DNA from: Ferrimonas balearica
Lineage (GTDB): Bacteria > Pseudomonadota > Gammaproteobacteria > Enterobacterales > Shewanellaceae
Direction of reading: 5' to 3'
DNA: 64,000 bases
Assembly (NCBI RefSeq): GCF_019802085.1
Contig: NZ_JAHVHV010000001.1
Location: 1,614,874-1,678,873, forward strand
The notes under the pieces were generated by a model, which was not told the DNA's origin, did no database searches, and was given only the letters and a program-made list of their open reading frames with translations. Position 1 is the stretch's first letter, and the number at the start of each line of letters is the position of its first letter. A program made the position numbers and the translations under genes. This document shows positions 25,219 to 32,685 of this stretch, piece after piece.

Positions 25219-25222
25219 CCCG

Positions 25223-25954
25223 ATGCGTCCCTGGCTGTTGCTGCTGTTGTTGATAAGTCCCTCGGTCCTGGCCGAGGGGGGCCTGACCCTGTTCACCCTG
25301 ACCGACGGCGACAGCAGCCAGGAGTTCGGCGTCAAGCTGGAGATCCTGGCGCTGATGACGGCGCTCAGTTTCCTGCCGGCGATGCTGCTGATGATGACCA
25401 GCTTCACCCGCATCATCGTGGTGCTGGCGGTGCTGCGTCAGGCGCTCGGCCTGCAGCAGAGCCCCCCCAACAAGCTGCTGATCGGCATCGCCCTGGTGCT
25501 GACGCTGTTCATCATGCGCCCGGTGTGGACCGAAATCCATGAGACCGCGTTTTTGCCCTACGACAGCGGCGAAATCGGCCTCAAGGAGGCGGTGGCCCGG
25601 GGGGAGATCCCCCTGCGCGCCTTTATGCTGGGCCAGACCCGGGAGACCGATCTGGAGCAGATGCTGAAGATCGCCGGAGAATCCACCCAACTCAGCGCCG
25701 ATGAGGTGCCCTTCTCGGTGCTGATGCCCGCCTTTGTGCTGAGCGAACTCAAAACCGCCTTCCAGATCGGCTTTTTGCTGTTCATCCCCTTTTTGGTGAT
25801 CGATCTGGTGGTGGCTTCGGTGCTGATGTCCATGGGTATGATGATGCTCTCGCCGCTCATCATCTCCCTGCCCTTTAAGCTGATGGTGTTTGTCCTGGTG
25901 GACGGCTGGTCGATGACCGTGGGCACCCTTTCGGCCAGTTTCGGACTGGGATAG
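25223..25954 (+). CDS. fliP: Flagellar export gate protein FliP
   Basis: Core export-gate membrane protein. The start at 25223 gives 243 residues with a cleavable signal peptide (MRPWLLLLLLISPSVLA), as expected for FliP. The conserved ALMTALSFLPAMLLMMTSFT and RIIVVLAVLRQALGLQQSPP segments, a periplasmic loop, and PFSVLMPAFVLSELKTAFQI then VASVLMSMGMMMLSP are textbook FliP. There is no fliO gene between fliN and fliP. Confidence 0.97.
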   Translation: MRPWLLLLLLISPSVLAEGGLTLFTLTDGDSSQEFGVKLEILALMTALSFLPAMLLMMTSFTRIIVVLAVLRQALGLQQSPPNKLLIGIALVLTLFIMRPVWTEIHETAFLPYDSGEIGLKEAVARGEIPLRAFMLGQTRETDLEQMLKIAGESTQLSADEVPFSVLMPAFVLSELKTAFQIGFLLFIPFLVIDLVVASVLMSMGMMMLSPLIISLPFKLMVFVLVDGWSMTVGTLSASFGLG

Positions 25955-25962
25955 GAGGGCTC

Positions 25963-26232
25963 ATGGACGCGCAACAACTCACCGCCATCTTCGCCGACGG
26001 CATCTACATGGTGGTGGCCATGGTGGGGGTGCTGATCCTGCCGGGCATGGTGGTGGGCCTGATCATCGCCGTGCTTCAGGCCGCCACTCAGGTGAACGAA
26101 CAGACCCTCTCCTTCCTGCCCCGGCTGCTGATCACCCTGCTGATGGTGCTGTTCGCCGGCAACTGGCTGCTGCAGCAGCTGTACGACCTTTTCCATCGGC
26201 TGTTCCTCGACATCCCGATGTTGATCGGCTGA
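25963..26232 (+). CDS. fliQ: Flagellar export gate protein FliQ
   Basis: The 89-residue protein has two transmembrane helices (about 15-40 and 50-75) and the FliQ pattern GLIIAVLQAATQVNEQTLSF LPRLL. Length is exactly that of the family. Seven-base gap from fliP, four from fliR. Confidence 0.96.
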   Translation: MDAQQLTAIFADGIYMVVAMVGVLILPGMVVGLIIAVLQAATQVNEQTLSFLPRLLITLLMVLFAGNWLLQQLYDLFHRLFLDIPMLIG

Positions 26233-26235
26233 GCC

Positions 26236-27015
26236 ATGTTCGCCTTCACCACCGAGGAGATCCTCCTGATGATCGGCAGCCTATGGTGGCCCTTTTTCCG
26301 CATCGCCGGGGCCTTCACTCTGCTGCCGTTTTTCTCCAACGGTCACGTCCCGGTGCGGGTCAAGGTACTGTTCGCCTTTACCATCGCCGCGCTGATTGGC
26401 CCGGTGCTGCCCACCCCGCCGCCCATTGACCCCCTCTCCCCGCGCGCCCTGCTGATCGCCTTCGAGCAGCTGGCGGTGGGCGCCATGATGGGGCTGATGC
26501 TGTCGATGCTGCTGCACATCCTGTCGATGCTGGGCCAGATGCTGTCGATGCAGATGGGCCTGGCGATGTCGGTGATGAACGACCCGGCCAACGGCGTGAA
26601 CCACGCGTTGCTGGGCCAGTGGATGGTGCTCTATGGCACCCTGCTGTTCCTGGCCCTGGATGGTCACCTGGTGGCCCTGGGGGTGCTGGTGGAGAGCTTC
26701 ACCCTCTGGCCCATCGGCAGCGGGGTGTTGGACCTGCCGCTGATGATGCTGATCATGAAGTTCGGCTGGACCTTTGCCATGGCGCTGATGCTGGCGATCC
26801 CGGCGGTGATGGCGATGCTGATGGTCAACATCACCTTCGGGGTGCTCAACAAGGCCGCCCCCACCCTGAACGTCTACTCTCTGGGCTTCCCCCTGGCGAT
26901 GATGCTGGGCCTGGTGAGCATCCTCATCTCCTTCAGTGGCCTGCCGGGCCGCTACACGGATCTCTGCCTTGATGCCCTGACCGCCATGCACCAGTTTGTC
27001 GGGGGGGCCGGGTGA
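26236..27015 (+). CDS. fliR: Flagellar export gate protein FliR
   Basis: The 259-residue integral membrane protein has about six helices, beginning with WPFFRIAGAFTLLPFFSNGH (the FliR PFxRIxG-like start) and containing GLAMSVMNDPANGVNHALLG. Overlaps the flhB start by four bases (GTGA), indicating coupled translation. FliR forms the gate pore with FliP and FliQ. Confidence 0.95.
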   Translation: MFAFTTEEILLMIGSLWWPFFRIAGAFTLLPFFSNGHVPVRVKVLFAFTIAALIGPVLPTPPPIDPLSPRALLIAFEQLAVGAMMGLMLSMLLHILSMLGQMLSMQMGLAMSVMNDPANGVNHALLGQWMVLYGTLLFLALDGHLVALGVLVESFTLWPIGSGVLDLPLMMLIMKFGWTFAMALMLAIPAVMAMLMVNITFGVLNKAAPTLNVYSLGFPLAMMLGLVSILISFSGLPGRYTDLCLDALTAMHQFVGGAG

Positions 27016-28136
27016 GTCAGTCCAGCGCCGACAAAACAGAGAAGGCCACACCCCAGCAGCTGAAAAAGGCCCGGGACAAGGGCCAGGTTCCCCGCTCCAA
27101 GGATCTGGCCACCGCCGCACTGTTCATCGGCTGCGCCCTGATGCTGCTGGCCAGCGCCGACTGGTTTGCCCGGGGTACCGCCGAGCTGCTGCGCTTCAAC
27201 TTTTCCCTCACCCGGGAAGACCTGATGGAGCCGGACATCATGGTCCGCCACGTCGGCGCCTCCCTGGTGGCGATGATCAACCTGCTGGGCCCGCTATTTA
27301 TCCTGATCGCCCTGCTGGCCCTGGTGGCCGGCGCCATGCCCGGCGGCCCCCTGTTGAGCCTCAAGAACGCTCAGTTCAAGGGCAGCCGCATCAACCCCAT
27401 CAGCGGCCTCAAACGGATGTTCTCCATGAAGTCGGTGGTGGAGCTGGTCAAATCGATTCTCAAGGTGTCGCTGATCCTCACCACCCTCTACCTGCTGCTG
27501 CGCAGCCGCCTGGAGGGGCTGCTTGGGCTCTACCGCCTGCCCCTGGATCAGGCCGTCCGCGAGGGGATCAGCTTCCTGGCCTTCGGCGTGCTGACCTTGG
27601 GGGTGGTGCTGCTGTTCATCGCCCTGATCGACGTGCCCTGGCAGATCTTCGACCACAAGAAGCAGTTGAAGATGACCCGCCAGCAGGTCAAGGATGAGCA
27701 CAAGCAGATGGAGGGTAAGCCGGAGGTGAAGGCCCGCATCCGCCAGATCCAGCAGAAGATGGCCCGCTCCCGGGCCGATGCCGCGGTGCCCAAGGCGGAC
27801 GTGCTGCTCACCAACCCCAGTCACTTTGCCGTGGCCCTCAAGTACGACCCGGAGCGGGCCGACGCCCCCTTCGTGATCGCCAAGGGCACCGATGAGCTGG
27901 CCCTGCACATGCGCCAACTGGCCCGGCTGCACGGGGTGGAGACCGTAGAGGCCCCGCCCCTGGCCCGGGCGGTCTACCACTCCACCCAGGTGGACCAGAT
28001 GATCCCCCAGGCCCTGTTTGTCGCCGTGGCCCAGGTGCTCTCCTACGTGCTCCAGCTCAAGGCCCACCGACAGGGCCGTCAGCAGCGGCCGGACCCGCTG
28101 CCCAGTTTCCACATTCCCAAGCATTTGCGTCGTTAA
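27012..28136 (+). CDS. flhB: Flagellar export switch protein FlhB
   Basis: Membrane protein that switches export specificity from hook to filament substrates by self-cleavage. The 374-residue product begins with the family motif (DKTEKATPQQLKKARDKGQV) and has four membrane segments and the cytoplasmic domain with MTRQQVKDEHKQMEGKPEVK. The autocleavage site reads N-P-S-H at residues 268-271 instead of the usual N-P-T-H. It starts with GTG, overlapping fliR. Confidence 0.96.
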   Translation: MSQSSADKTEKATPQQLKKARDKGQVPRSKDLATAALFIGCALMLLASADWFARGTAELLRFNFSLTREDLMEPDIMVRHVGASLVAMINLLGPLFILIALLALVAGAMPGGPLLSLKNAQFKGSRINPISGLKRMFSMKSVVELVKSILKVSLILTTLYLLLRSRLEGLLGLYRLPLDQAVREGISFLAFGVLTLGVVLLFIALIDVPWQIFDHKKQLKMTRQQVKDEHKQMEGKPEVKARIRQIQQKMARSRADAAVPKADVLLTNPSHFAVALKYDPERADAPFVIAKGTDELALHMRQLARLHGVETVEAPPLARAVYHSTQVDQMIPQALFVAVAQVLSYVLQLKAHRQGRQQRPDPLPSFHIPKHLRR

Positions 28137-28148
28137 ATCGAGGACTCG

Positions 28149-30236
28149 ATGATGAAGTTTGCCCTGCCACCGTCGCTGAACATCAAAAACAGCTTTATCG
28201 GCATTCCGATCCTGCTGTTGGCGGTTCTGGCCATGGTGATCCTGCCGCTGCCGCCCTGGCTGCTGGACATGCTGTTCACCTTTAACATCGTGCTGGCGAT
28301 CCTGGTGCTGCTGGTGGCGGTGGCCGCCAACCGGCCCCTGGACTTCTCGGTGTTTCCCACGGTGCTGCTGCTGGCCACCCTGATGCGCCTGACCCTCAAC
28401 GTCGCCTCCACCCGGGTGGTGCTGATCGAGGGCCACCAGGGCGGCGACGCCGCCGGTAAGGTGATCCAGGCCTTCGGTGAGGTGGTGATCGGCGGCAACT
28501 ACGTGGTGGGGATGGTGGTGTTCCTCATCCTGATGATCATCAACTTCGTGGTGATCACCAAGGGCGGAGAGCGGATCTCCGAGGTTAGCGCCCGCTTTAC
28601 CCTCGACTCCCTGCCGGGCAAACAGATGGCCATCGACGCCGATCTCAACGCCGGTGCCCTCTCCCAGGACCAGGCCCGTGACCGTCGGGCCGAGGTGGCC
28701 CGGGAAGCGGATTTCTACGGCAGTATGGACGGCGCGTCCAAGTTTGTCCGTGGTGACGCCATCGCCGGGATCCTGATCCTCTTTATCAACATCCTCGGCG
28801 GCATCGCCATCGGCGTGTTCCAGCACGACATGGCCGCCGGCGACGCCTTCCGCACCTTCGCCCTGCTCACCATTGGTGACGGCCTGGTGGCCCAGATCCC
28901 CTCGCTGCTGCTGGCCACCGCTGCCGCAATCATCGTCACCCGGGTCTCCGACGCCCAGGAGATGCCCGAGCAGGTCTCCCAGCAACTGCTGGCCAACCCG
29001 GCCGTGCTGGGCACCACCGCCGGCGTCATGGCGGTGATCGCCCTGGTGCCCGGGATGCCAACCCTGGCCTTCGGCACCTTCGCCCTGGTGCTGGCCTTCG
29101 TCGCCTGGAAGCAGTATCAGTTCGCCCCGGCCACCCCCATCGAAGCGGTGGAGGAGAAGGTGGAGGAGGCCCGGGCGGAGACCCGCGCCCCCACTTGGGA
29201 AGCGCTGCCCTACACCGACGTGTTCGAGGTGAGCCTGGGGTACCGCCTGGTGCACCTGGTGGACAAGAACAAGGGGGCGGAGCTGCTCAACCGCCTCACC
29301 GGCATTCGCCGCACCCTCTCCGAGCAGGCCGGCTTCCTGCTGCCGGAGGTGCGGGTGCGGGACAACCTCTCTTTGGCCCCCACCAGCTACCAGGTCAGCT
29401 TTATGGGGATCCCGGTGGCCTCCGGCGATCTTGAGCCGGAACAGTTGCTGGCGATCCAGTCCGGTCAGGTGTACGGCCCCATCGACGGCACCCTGACCAA
29501 GGATCCCGCCTACCAGATGGACGCGGTGTGGATCCAACCGGAGAACAAGGCCAAGGCGTTGAACCTGGCCTACTCGGTGGTGGACAACGCCACCATCATC
29601 GCCACCCACGTCAGCAAGCTGATGCGCGAACGCCTGGCGGATCTGATCCAGCACGACGACATTACGTCACTGACTGACCGGCTCACCGCCCAGGCCCCCC
29701 GCCTCGCCGAGTCGCTCAACAGCGCCCTGACCCCCATTCAGCAGCTCAAGGTGTACCGGGCGCTGCTCAAGGAGCAGGTGTCGCTGCGGGACATTCGCAC
29801 CATCGCCACCACGCTGCTGGAGTGCTCGGACAACACCAAGGACCCCGTCCTGCTGGCCGCCGACGTGCGCTGCGCCCTCAAGGAGACCATCCTCCACCAG
29901 ATCGCCGGCAATCGGCCCAAGCTGGAGGTGGCCACCCTGGCCCCGGAGCTGGAGCAGACCCTGATGAACGCCTTGAGCCAGGCCCAACAAAACGGCCAGG
30001 TGCCCCTGGACAGCTTTGCCATCGAACCGGCCCTGCTGGGCCAGCTGCAGAGCAAGATGCCCGCCCTGCTGGGGATGATGCAGGAGCAGGGCCACCCGGC
30101 GATCCTGCTGGTGCCGCCGCAGCTGCGCCCGGTGCTGGCCCGCTACGCCCGCGCCTTTGCCCAGGGGCTCAACGTGCTCTCCTACAACGAGATGCCGGAG
30201 AGTCGCGAACTGGCCATCGGCGCCACCCTGGGCTGA
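28149..30236 (+). CDS. flhA: Flagellar export protein FlhA
   Basis: Largest export-gate component, a proton-driven channel with a cytoplasmic chaperone-docking ring. The 695-residue product has eight N-terminal membrane helices, the FHIPEP-family signature (RPLDFSVFPTVLLLATLMRL then TLNVASTRVVLIEGH) and the soluble C-domain beginning about residue 325. Two in-frame ATGs lie in tandem (28149, 28152) behind GAGGA. It is the last gene of the rightward operon and ends in a strong terminator. Confidence 0.97.
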   Translation: MMKFALPPSLNIKNSFIGIPILLLAVLAMVILPLPPWLLDMLFTFNIVLAILVLLVAVAANRPLDFSVFPTVLLLATLMRLTLNVASTRVVLIEGHQGGDAAGKVIQAFGEVVIGGNYVVGMVVFLILMIINFVVITKGGERISEVSARFTLDSLPGKQMAIDADLNAGALSQDQARDRRAEVAREADFYGSMDGASKFVRGDAIAGILILFINILGGIAIGVFQHDMAAGDAFRTFALLTIGDGLVAQIPSLLLATAAAIIVTRVSDAQEMPEQVSQQLLANPAVLGTTAGVMAVIALVPGMPTLAFGTFALVLAFVAWKQYQFAPATPIEAVEEKVEEARAETRAPTWEALPYTDVFEVSLGYRLVHLVDKNKGAELLNRLTGIRRTLSEQAGFLLPEVRVRDNLSLAPTSYQVSFMGIPVASGDLEPEQLLAIQSGQVYGPIDGTLTKDPAYQMDAVWIQPENKAKALNLAYSVVDNATIIATHVSKLMRERLADLIQHDDITSLTDRLTAQAPRLAESLNSALTPIQQLKVYRALLKEQVSLRDIRTIATTLLECSDNTKDPVLLAADVRCALKETILHQIAGNRPKLEVATLAPELEQTLMNALSQAQQNGQVPLDSFAIEPALLGQLQSKMPALLGMMQEQGHPAILLVPPQLRPVLARYARAFAQGLNVLSYNEMPESRELAIGATLG

Positions 30237-30253
30237 GGGGCCCAGCAAACCCC

Positions 30254-30282
30254 AAAGGCGGCCCTGGAGCCGCCTTTTTTTG
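30254..30282 (+). terminator. Intrinsic terminator after flhA
   Basis: GGCGGC / GCCGCC stem, six-base loop, followed by seven T. Marks the right end of the flagellar region. Confidence 0.93.
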
Positions 30283-30365
30283 TCCTAAAGTAGCAAGACG
30301 GGAAGGGACTGTTCCGTAAGCCATTTTTGTATACAATCTCCGGACGTCAACTTTGAGGGAACCCC

Positions 30366-31589
30366 ATGACTATGCCCATCGGCGTCGGCGGCGCCACCCC
30401 CGAAGCGGAGCTGGCGCGACTGCGCGCCCTGCGCTTCTCCCACACCCCCATCGCCCCACAGGAGTACCGCGCGCGACGCGACCTGCTGTGCCAACAGATG
30501 CAGGCCCATGAAGTGGGCGCCATCTTCCTGAACGCCGGCACCAACCTGGACTACTTCATCGGCCTCAAGTGGTCCGCCAGCGAGCGCCTGGTGGGCGCCC
30601 TGCTGACCGCCGAGGGGGAGCTGCTCTACCTGGCCCCCCACTTCGAAGCCGGTTCCATCGCCGATTTCTGGCTCGAGCCGGGGCCCCTGGCTCTGTGGCA
30701 CGAGCACGAAAGCCCCTACGCCCTGCTGGGGGCGGAACTGGACCAACGGGGCCTGGGCGAAACCACCCTGGCGATGGACGGCAGCGCCGCCTTTTTCCTG
30801 GTGGACGGGGTGTACCAGGCCAACCCGGCCCTGACCCTGGTGAACGCCGATCCCCTGGTCAGCGCCTGCCGGGCCTGCAAGTCGCCGGCGGAGATCGCCC
30901 TGATGCAGACTGCCAAGTCGATGACCCTGGAGGTGCACAAATCCGCCGCTCGCATCCTGCGCGAGGGGATCACCACCACCGAGGTGGCCGCCTTTATTCA
31001 CGAGGCCCACAAGGCCGTGGGGGCCCCCGGCGGCTCCAGCTTCTGCATCGTGCTGTTTGGCGTGGCCACCAGCTTCCCCCATGGCGTAAAGGAGGCCCAG
31101 ACCCTCAAGGCCGACGACTGGGTGCTGATCGACACCGGCTGCCGAGTGGCGGGCTACCACTCCGACATCACCCGCAGTTACTGCTTCGGCCAGGCCAGCG
31201 AGGCCCAGCGCCATGCCTGGCAGGCGGAGAAAGCCGCCCAGGCCGCCGCCTTTGCCGCTGCCCAGTTGGGCCAGCCCTGCGAGGCCCCGGATCACGCTGC
31301 CCGTGAAGCGCTGGAAGGCTTCGGTTTTGGCCCCGATTACCAGCTGCCCGGCCTGCCCCACCGTACCGGCCACGGCTGCGGCTTGGAGATCCACGAGGCC
31401 CCCTACCTGGTGCGGGGCGACCGTACCCCCCTGGCCACCGGCATGGTGTTCTCCAATGAGCCCATGCTGGTGATCCCGGACCAGTTCGGGGTGCGACTGG
31501 AGGATCACTTCTATATGGGCGAAACCGGCCCGGTGTGGTTTACCGAACCCAGCCACAGCCTGGACGACCCCTTTGGCCTGAACGCCTGA
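30366..31589 (+). CDS. M24B metallopeptidase, Xaa-Pro dipeptidase type
   Basis: Cytosolic two-metal peptidase that cleaves bonds preceding proline. The 407-residue product has an N-terminal creatinase-like domain (GAIFLNAGTNLDYFIGLKWS) and the pita-bread catalytic domain with all five ligands in place: Asp in LIDTGC, Asp in HSDITRS, His in HRTGHGCGLEIHE, Glu in SNEP and Glu in RLEDH. The exact substrate class (PepQ, prolidase or aminopeptidase P) cannot be read from sequence. A TTGTATACAA palindrome lies 30 bases upstream and a terminator follows. Confidence 0.9.
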   Translation: MTMPIGVGGATPEAELARLRALRFSHTPIAPQEYRARRDLLCQQMQAHEVGAIFLNAGTNLDYFIGLKWSASERLVGALLTAEGELLYLAPHFEAGSIADFWLEPGPLALWHEHESPYALLGAELDQRGLGETTLAMDGSAAFFLVDGVYQANPALTLVNADPLVSACRACKSPAEIALMQTAKSMTLEVHKSAARILREGITTTEVAAFIHEAHKAVGAPGGSSFCIVLFGVATSFPHGVKEAQTLKADDWVLIDTGCRVAGYHSDITRSYCFGQASEAQRHAWQAEKAAQAAAFAAAQLGQPCEAPDHAAREALEGFGFGPDYQLPGLPHRTGHGCGLEIHEAPYLVRGDRTPLATGMVFSNEPMLVIPDQFGVRLEDHFYMGETGPVWFTEPSHSLDDPFGLNA

Positions 31590-31615
31590 CTCAGCCTCCG
31601 GCCTTCAAAAAACAC

Positions 31616-31643
31616 AAACCCAGCCAAATGGCTGGGTTTTTTC
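31616..31643. terminator. Bidirectional terminator between M24 peptidase gene and tRNA-Asp module array
   Basis: AAACCCAGCC / GGCTGGGTTT stem with an AAAT loop and TTTTTT on the plus strand. An A/C-rich tract on the other side makes it usable by the leftward tRNA-Asp transcript as well. Confidence 0.85.
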
Positions 31644-31650
31644 TTGTTAA

Positions 31651-31878
31651 TGGCGAAGTGGGCGAGAGCGACCGTTGCACAGCGACGCAGCGCTTGAGCG
31701 CGAGGCAGGGTGAGAGCGTACCGAAGCAACGCTTCGCAGCAGCTTGAACGCGAAGGCAGGATGCGAAAGCTGGCCTTTGAAGACGACCATGGATGGCCGT
31801 ATGAAAAGCCGAGCGGAGGGAAGCACCAGGGGCGGGTTGATAGTGCTAATCGAGCACGAACCACAGCACCGTCCACTC
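31651..31878 (-). repeat. tRNA-Asp-ended repeat module A (long form)
   Basis: On the minus strand it starts GAGTGGACGG (near copy of the tRNA-Asp 5' acceptor strand) and ends CCCACTTCGCCA (tRNA-Asp 3' acceptor strand plus CCA, one mismatch). The roughly 205-base interior bears no resemblance to tRNA-Asp and is rich in small inverted repeats, for example GTGCT-AATCG-AGCAC at the right end. Outer parts are nearly identical to module C; about 96 bases in the middle (around 31708-31807) are extra and partly duplicate the neighbouring GCTTGA.CGCGA.GGCAGG motif. No credible protein is encoded. Confidence 0.75.
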
Positions 31879-31897
31879 AACTCAGAATCCGAACAAA

Positions 31898-31930
31898 CAA
31901 AAAACCCTTGAGCGTTAACTCAAGGGTTTC
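31898..31930 (-). terminator. Intrinsic terminator between modules B and A
   Basis: Perfect 11-bp stem AAACCCTTGAG / CTCAAGGGTTT with a CGTTAA loop; on the minus strand it is followed by a T-run. Identical to the terminator at 32090. Confidence 0.85.
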
Positions 31931-31937
31931 GTGTTAA

Positions 31938-32070
31938 TGGCGGAGTGGGCGGAGGGCACTGTCGCGCAGCGACGCAGGCCCGACGCGGCTGCCATGGACG
32001 GCAGCCTGGGGGGCGTCACATGGAAGTGTTGCTAGTACTCAACCAACACGAACCACTGAACCGTCCACTC
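31938..32070 (-). repeat. tRNA-Asp-ended repeat module B
   Basis: 133 bases. The minus strand begins GAGTGGACGG and ends CCCACTCCGCCA, the tRNA-Asp 3' end. The interior differs from A and C except for CAGCGACGCAG and GTTCGTG near the ends, and it contains a hairpin GGCTGCC-ATGGAC-GGCAGCC. So the ends are conserved while the body varies. Confidence 0.75.
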
Positions 32071-32089
32071 AACTCAAAATCTGAACAAA

Positions 32090-32122
32090 CAAAAAACCCT
32101 TGAGCGTTAACTCAAGGGTTTC
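32090..32122 (-). terminator. Intrinsic terminator between modules C and B
   Basis: Identical to the 31898 terminator (11-bp stem, CGTTAA loop, T-run on the minus strand). The flanking 12-15 bases are also the same, showing that terminator plus module end were copied together. Confidence 0.85.
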
Positions 32123-32129
32123 GTGTTAA

Positions 32130-32261
32130 TGGCGGAGTGGGCGAAAGCGACCGTTGCGCAGCGACGCAGCGCTTGAGCGCGAGGCAAGACGCCGAGCGGA
32201 GGGAAGCACCAGGGACAGGTTGCGAGTGCTAATCGAGCACGAACCACAGCGCCGTCCACTC
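32130..32261 (-). repeat. tRNA-Asp-ended repeat module C
   Basis: 132 bases, closest to the functional tRNA genes. On the minus strand it is preceded by one G, so the 5' side reads GGAGTGG and the 3' side CCACTCCGCCA, identical to the complete seven-pair acceptor stem, discriminator and CCA of tRNA-Asp. The roughly 110-base body carries hairpins (GTGCT/AGCAC; CGTTGC/GCGACG) instead of D, anticodon and T arms. Confidence 0.78.
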
Positions 32262-32285
32262 CCGCTCATGTTTCTAAACCACAAC

Positions 32286-32316
32286 GAAAAAAGCCTCATC
32301 CGAAGATGAGGCTTTA
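32286..32316 (-). terminator. Intrinsic terminator of the tRNA-Asp genes
   Basis: AAAGCCTCATC / GATGAGGCTTT stem with a TTCG tetraloop on the minus strand, followed by TTTTTT; nine bases after the tRNA CCA end. Confidence 0.92.
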
Positions 32317-32325
32317 TCGAAATAA

Positions 32326-32402
32326 TGGCGGAGTGGACGGGACTCGAACCCGCGACCCCCGGCGTGACAGGCCGGTATTCTAACCAACTGAACTACCACT
32401 CC
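32326..32402 (-). tRNA. tRNA-Asp (GTC), copy 2
   Basis: 77 nt including encoded CCA. Acceptor GGAGTGG / CCACTCC with discriminator G; D loop TAGTTCAGTTGGTTAGAATA; anticodon stem CCGGC / GCCGG around CTGTCAC gives anticodon GTC; T arm GCGGG-TTCGAGT-CCCGT. Identical to the copy at 32476. Confidence 0.98.
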
Positions 32403-32475
32403 GCACTAAACTGGTTTAGACAGCTCACCGGTTTGCGAGACCGACGCCCTGTTGCCCCTAAGGGCGGCAAATCAA

Positions 32476-32552
32476 TGGCGGAGTGGACGGGACTCGAACC
32501 CGCGACCCCCGGCGTGACAGGCCGGTATTCTAACCAACTGAACTACCACTCC
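32476..32552 (-). tRNA. tRNA-Asp (GTC), copy 1
   Basis: First gene of the leftward tRNA-Asp pair, same 77-nt sequence as the copy at 32326 and 73 bases away. Anticodon GTC in CTGTCAC loop; CCA encoded. Confidence 0.98.
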
Positions 32553-32592
32553 GCACTGGGTTCCCGTGGCCTGAGCCCCGAGAACGAGGCGA

Positions 32593-32621
32593 ATATTACG
32601 GTGCGCCCCTCAGGCCGTCAA
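32593..32621 (-). promoter_or_regulatory. Promoter of the tRNA-Asp genes
   Basis: Minus strand TTGACG (32621-32616), 17-base spacer, TAATAT (32598-32593), then a GC-rich discriminator. The start would be near 32586, about 34 bases before the first tRNA. The same TTGACG-17 arrangement precedes both tRNA-Ser genes. Confidence 0.85.
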
Positions 32622-32685
32622 CCGATTTTTGGGAAAAGGCCGACCGACCAGCCAATTTTTCACCAAAGCCTTAAAAACCCAAGTG

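Noticed and set aside
26281-29654. Long minus-strand frames opposite fliR, flhB and flhA
   Set aside because: His/Gln-rich shadows of the real membrane proteins.
31535-31937. Short frames across the tRNA-Asp module array
   Set aside because: They cross terminators and tRNA-derived ends, lack ribosome sites, and do not persist between modules A, B and C.
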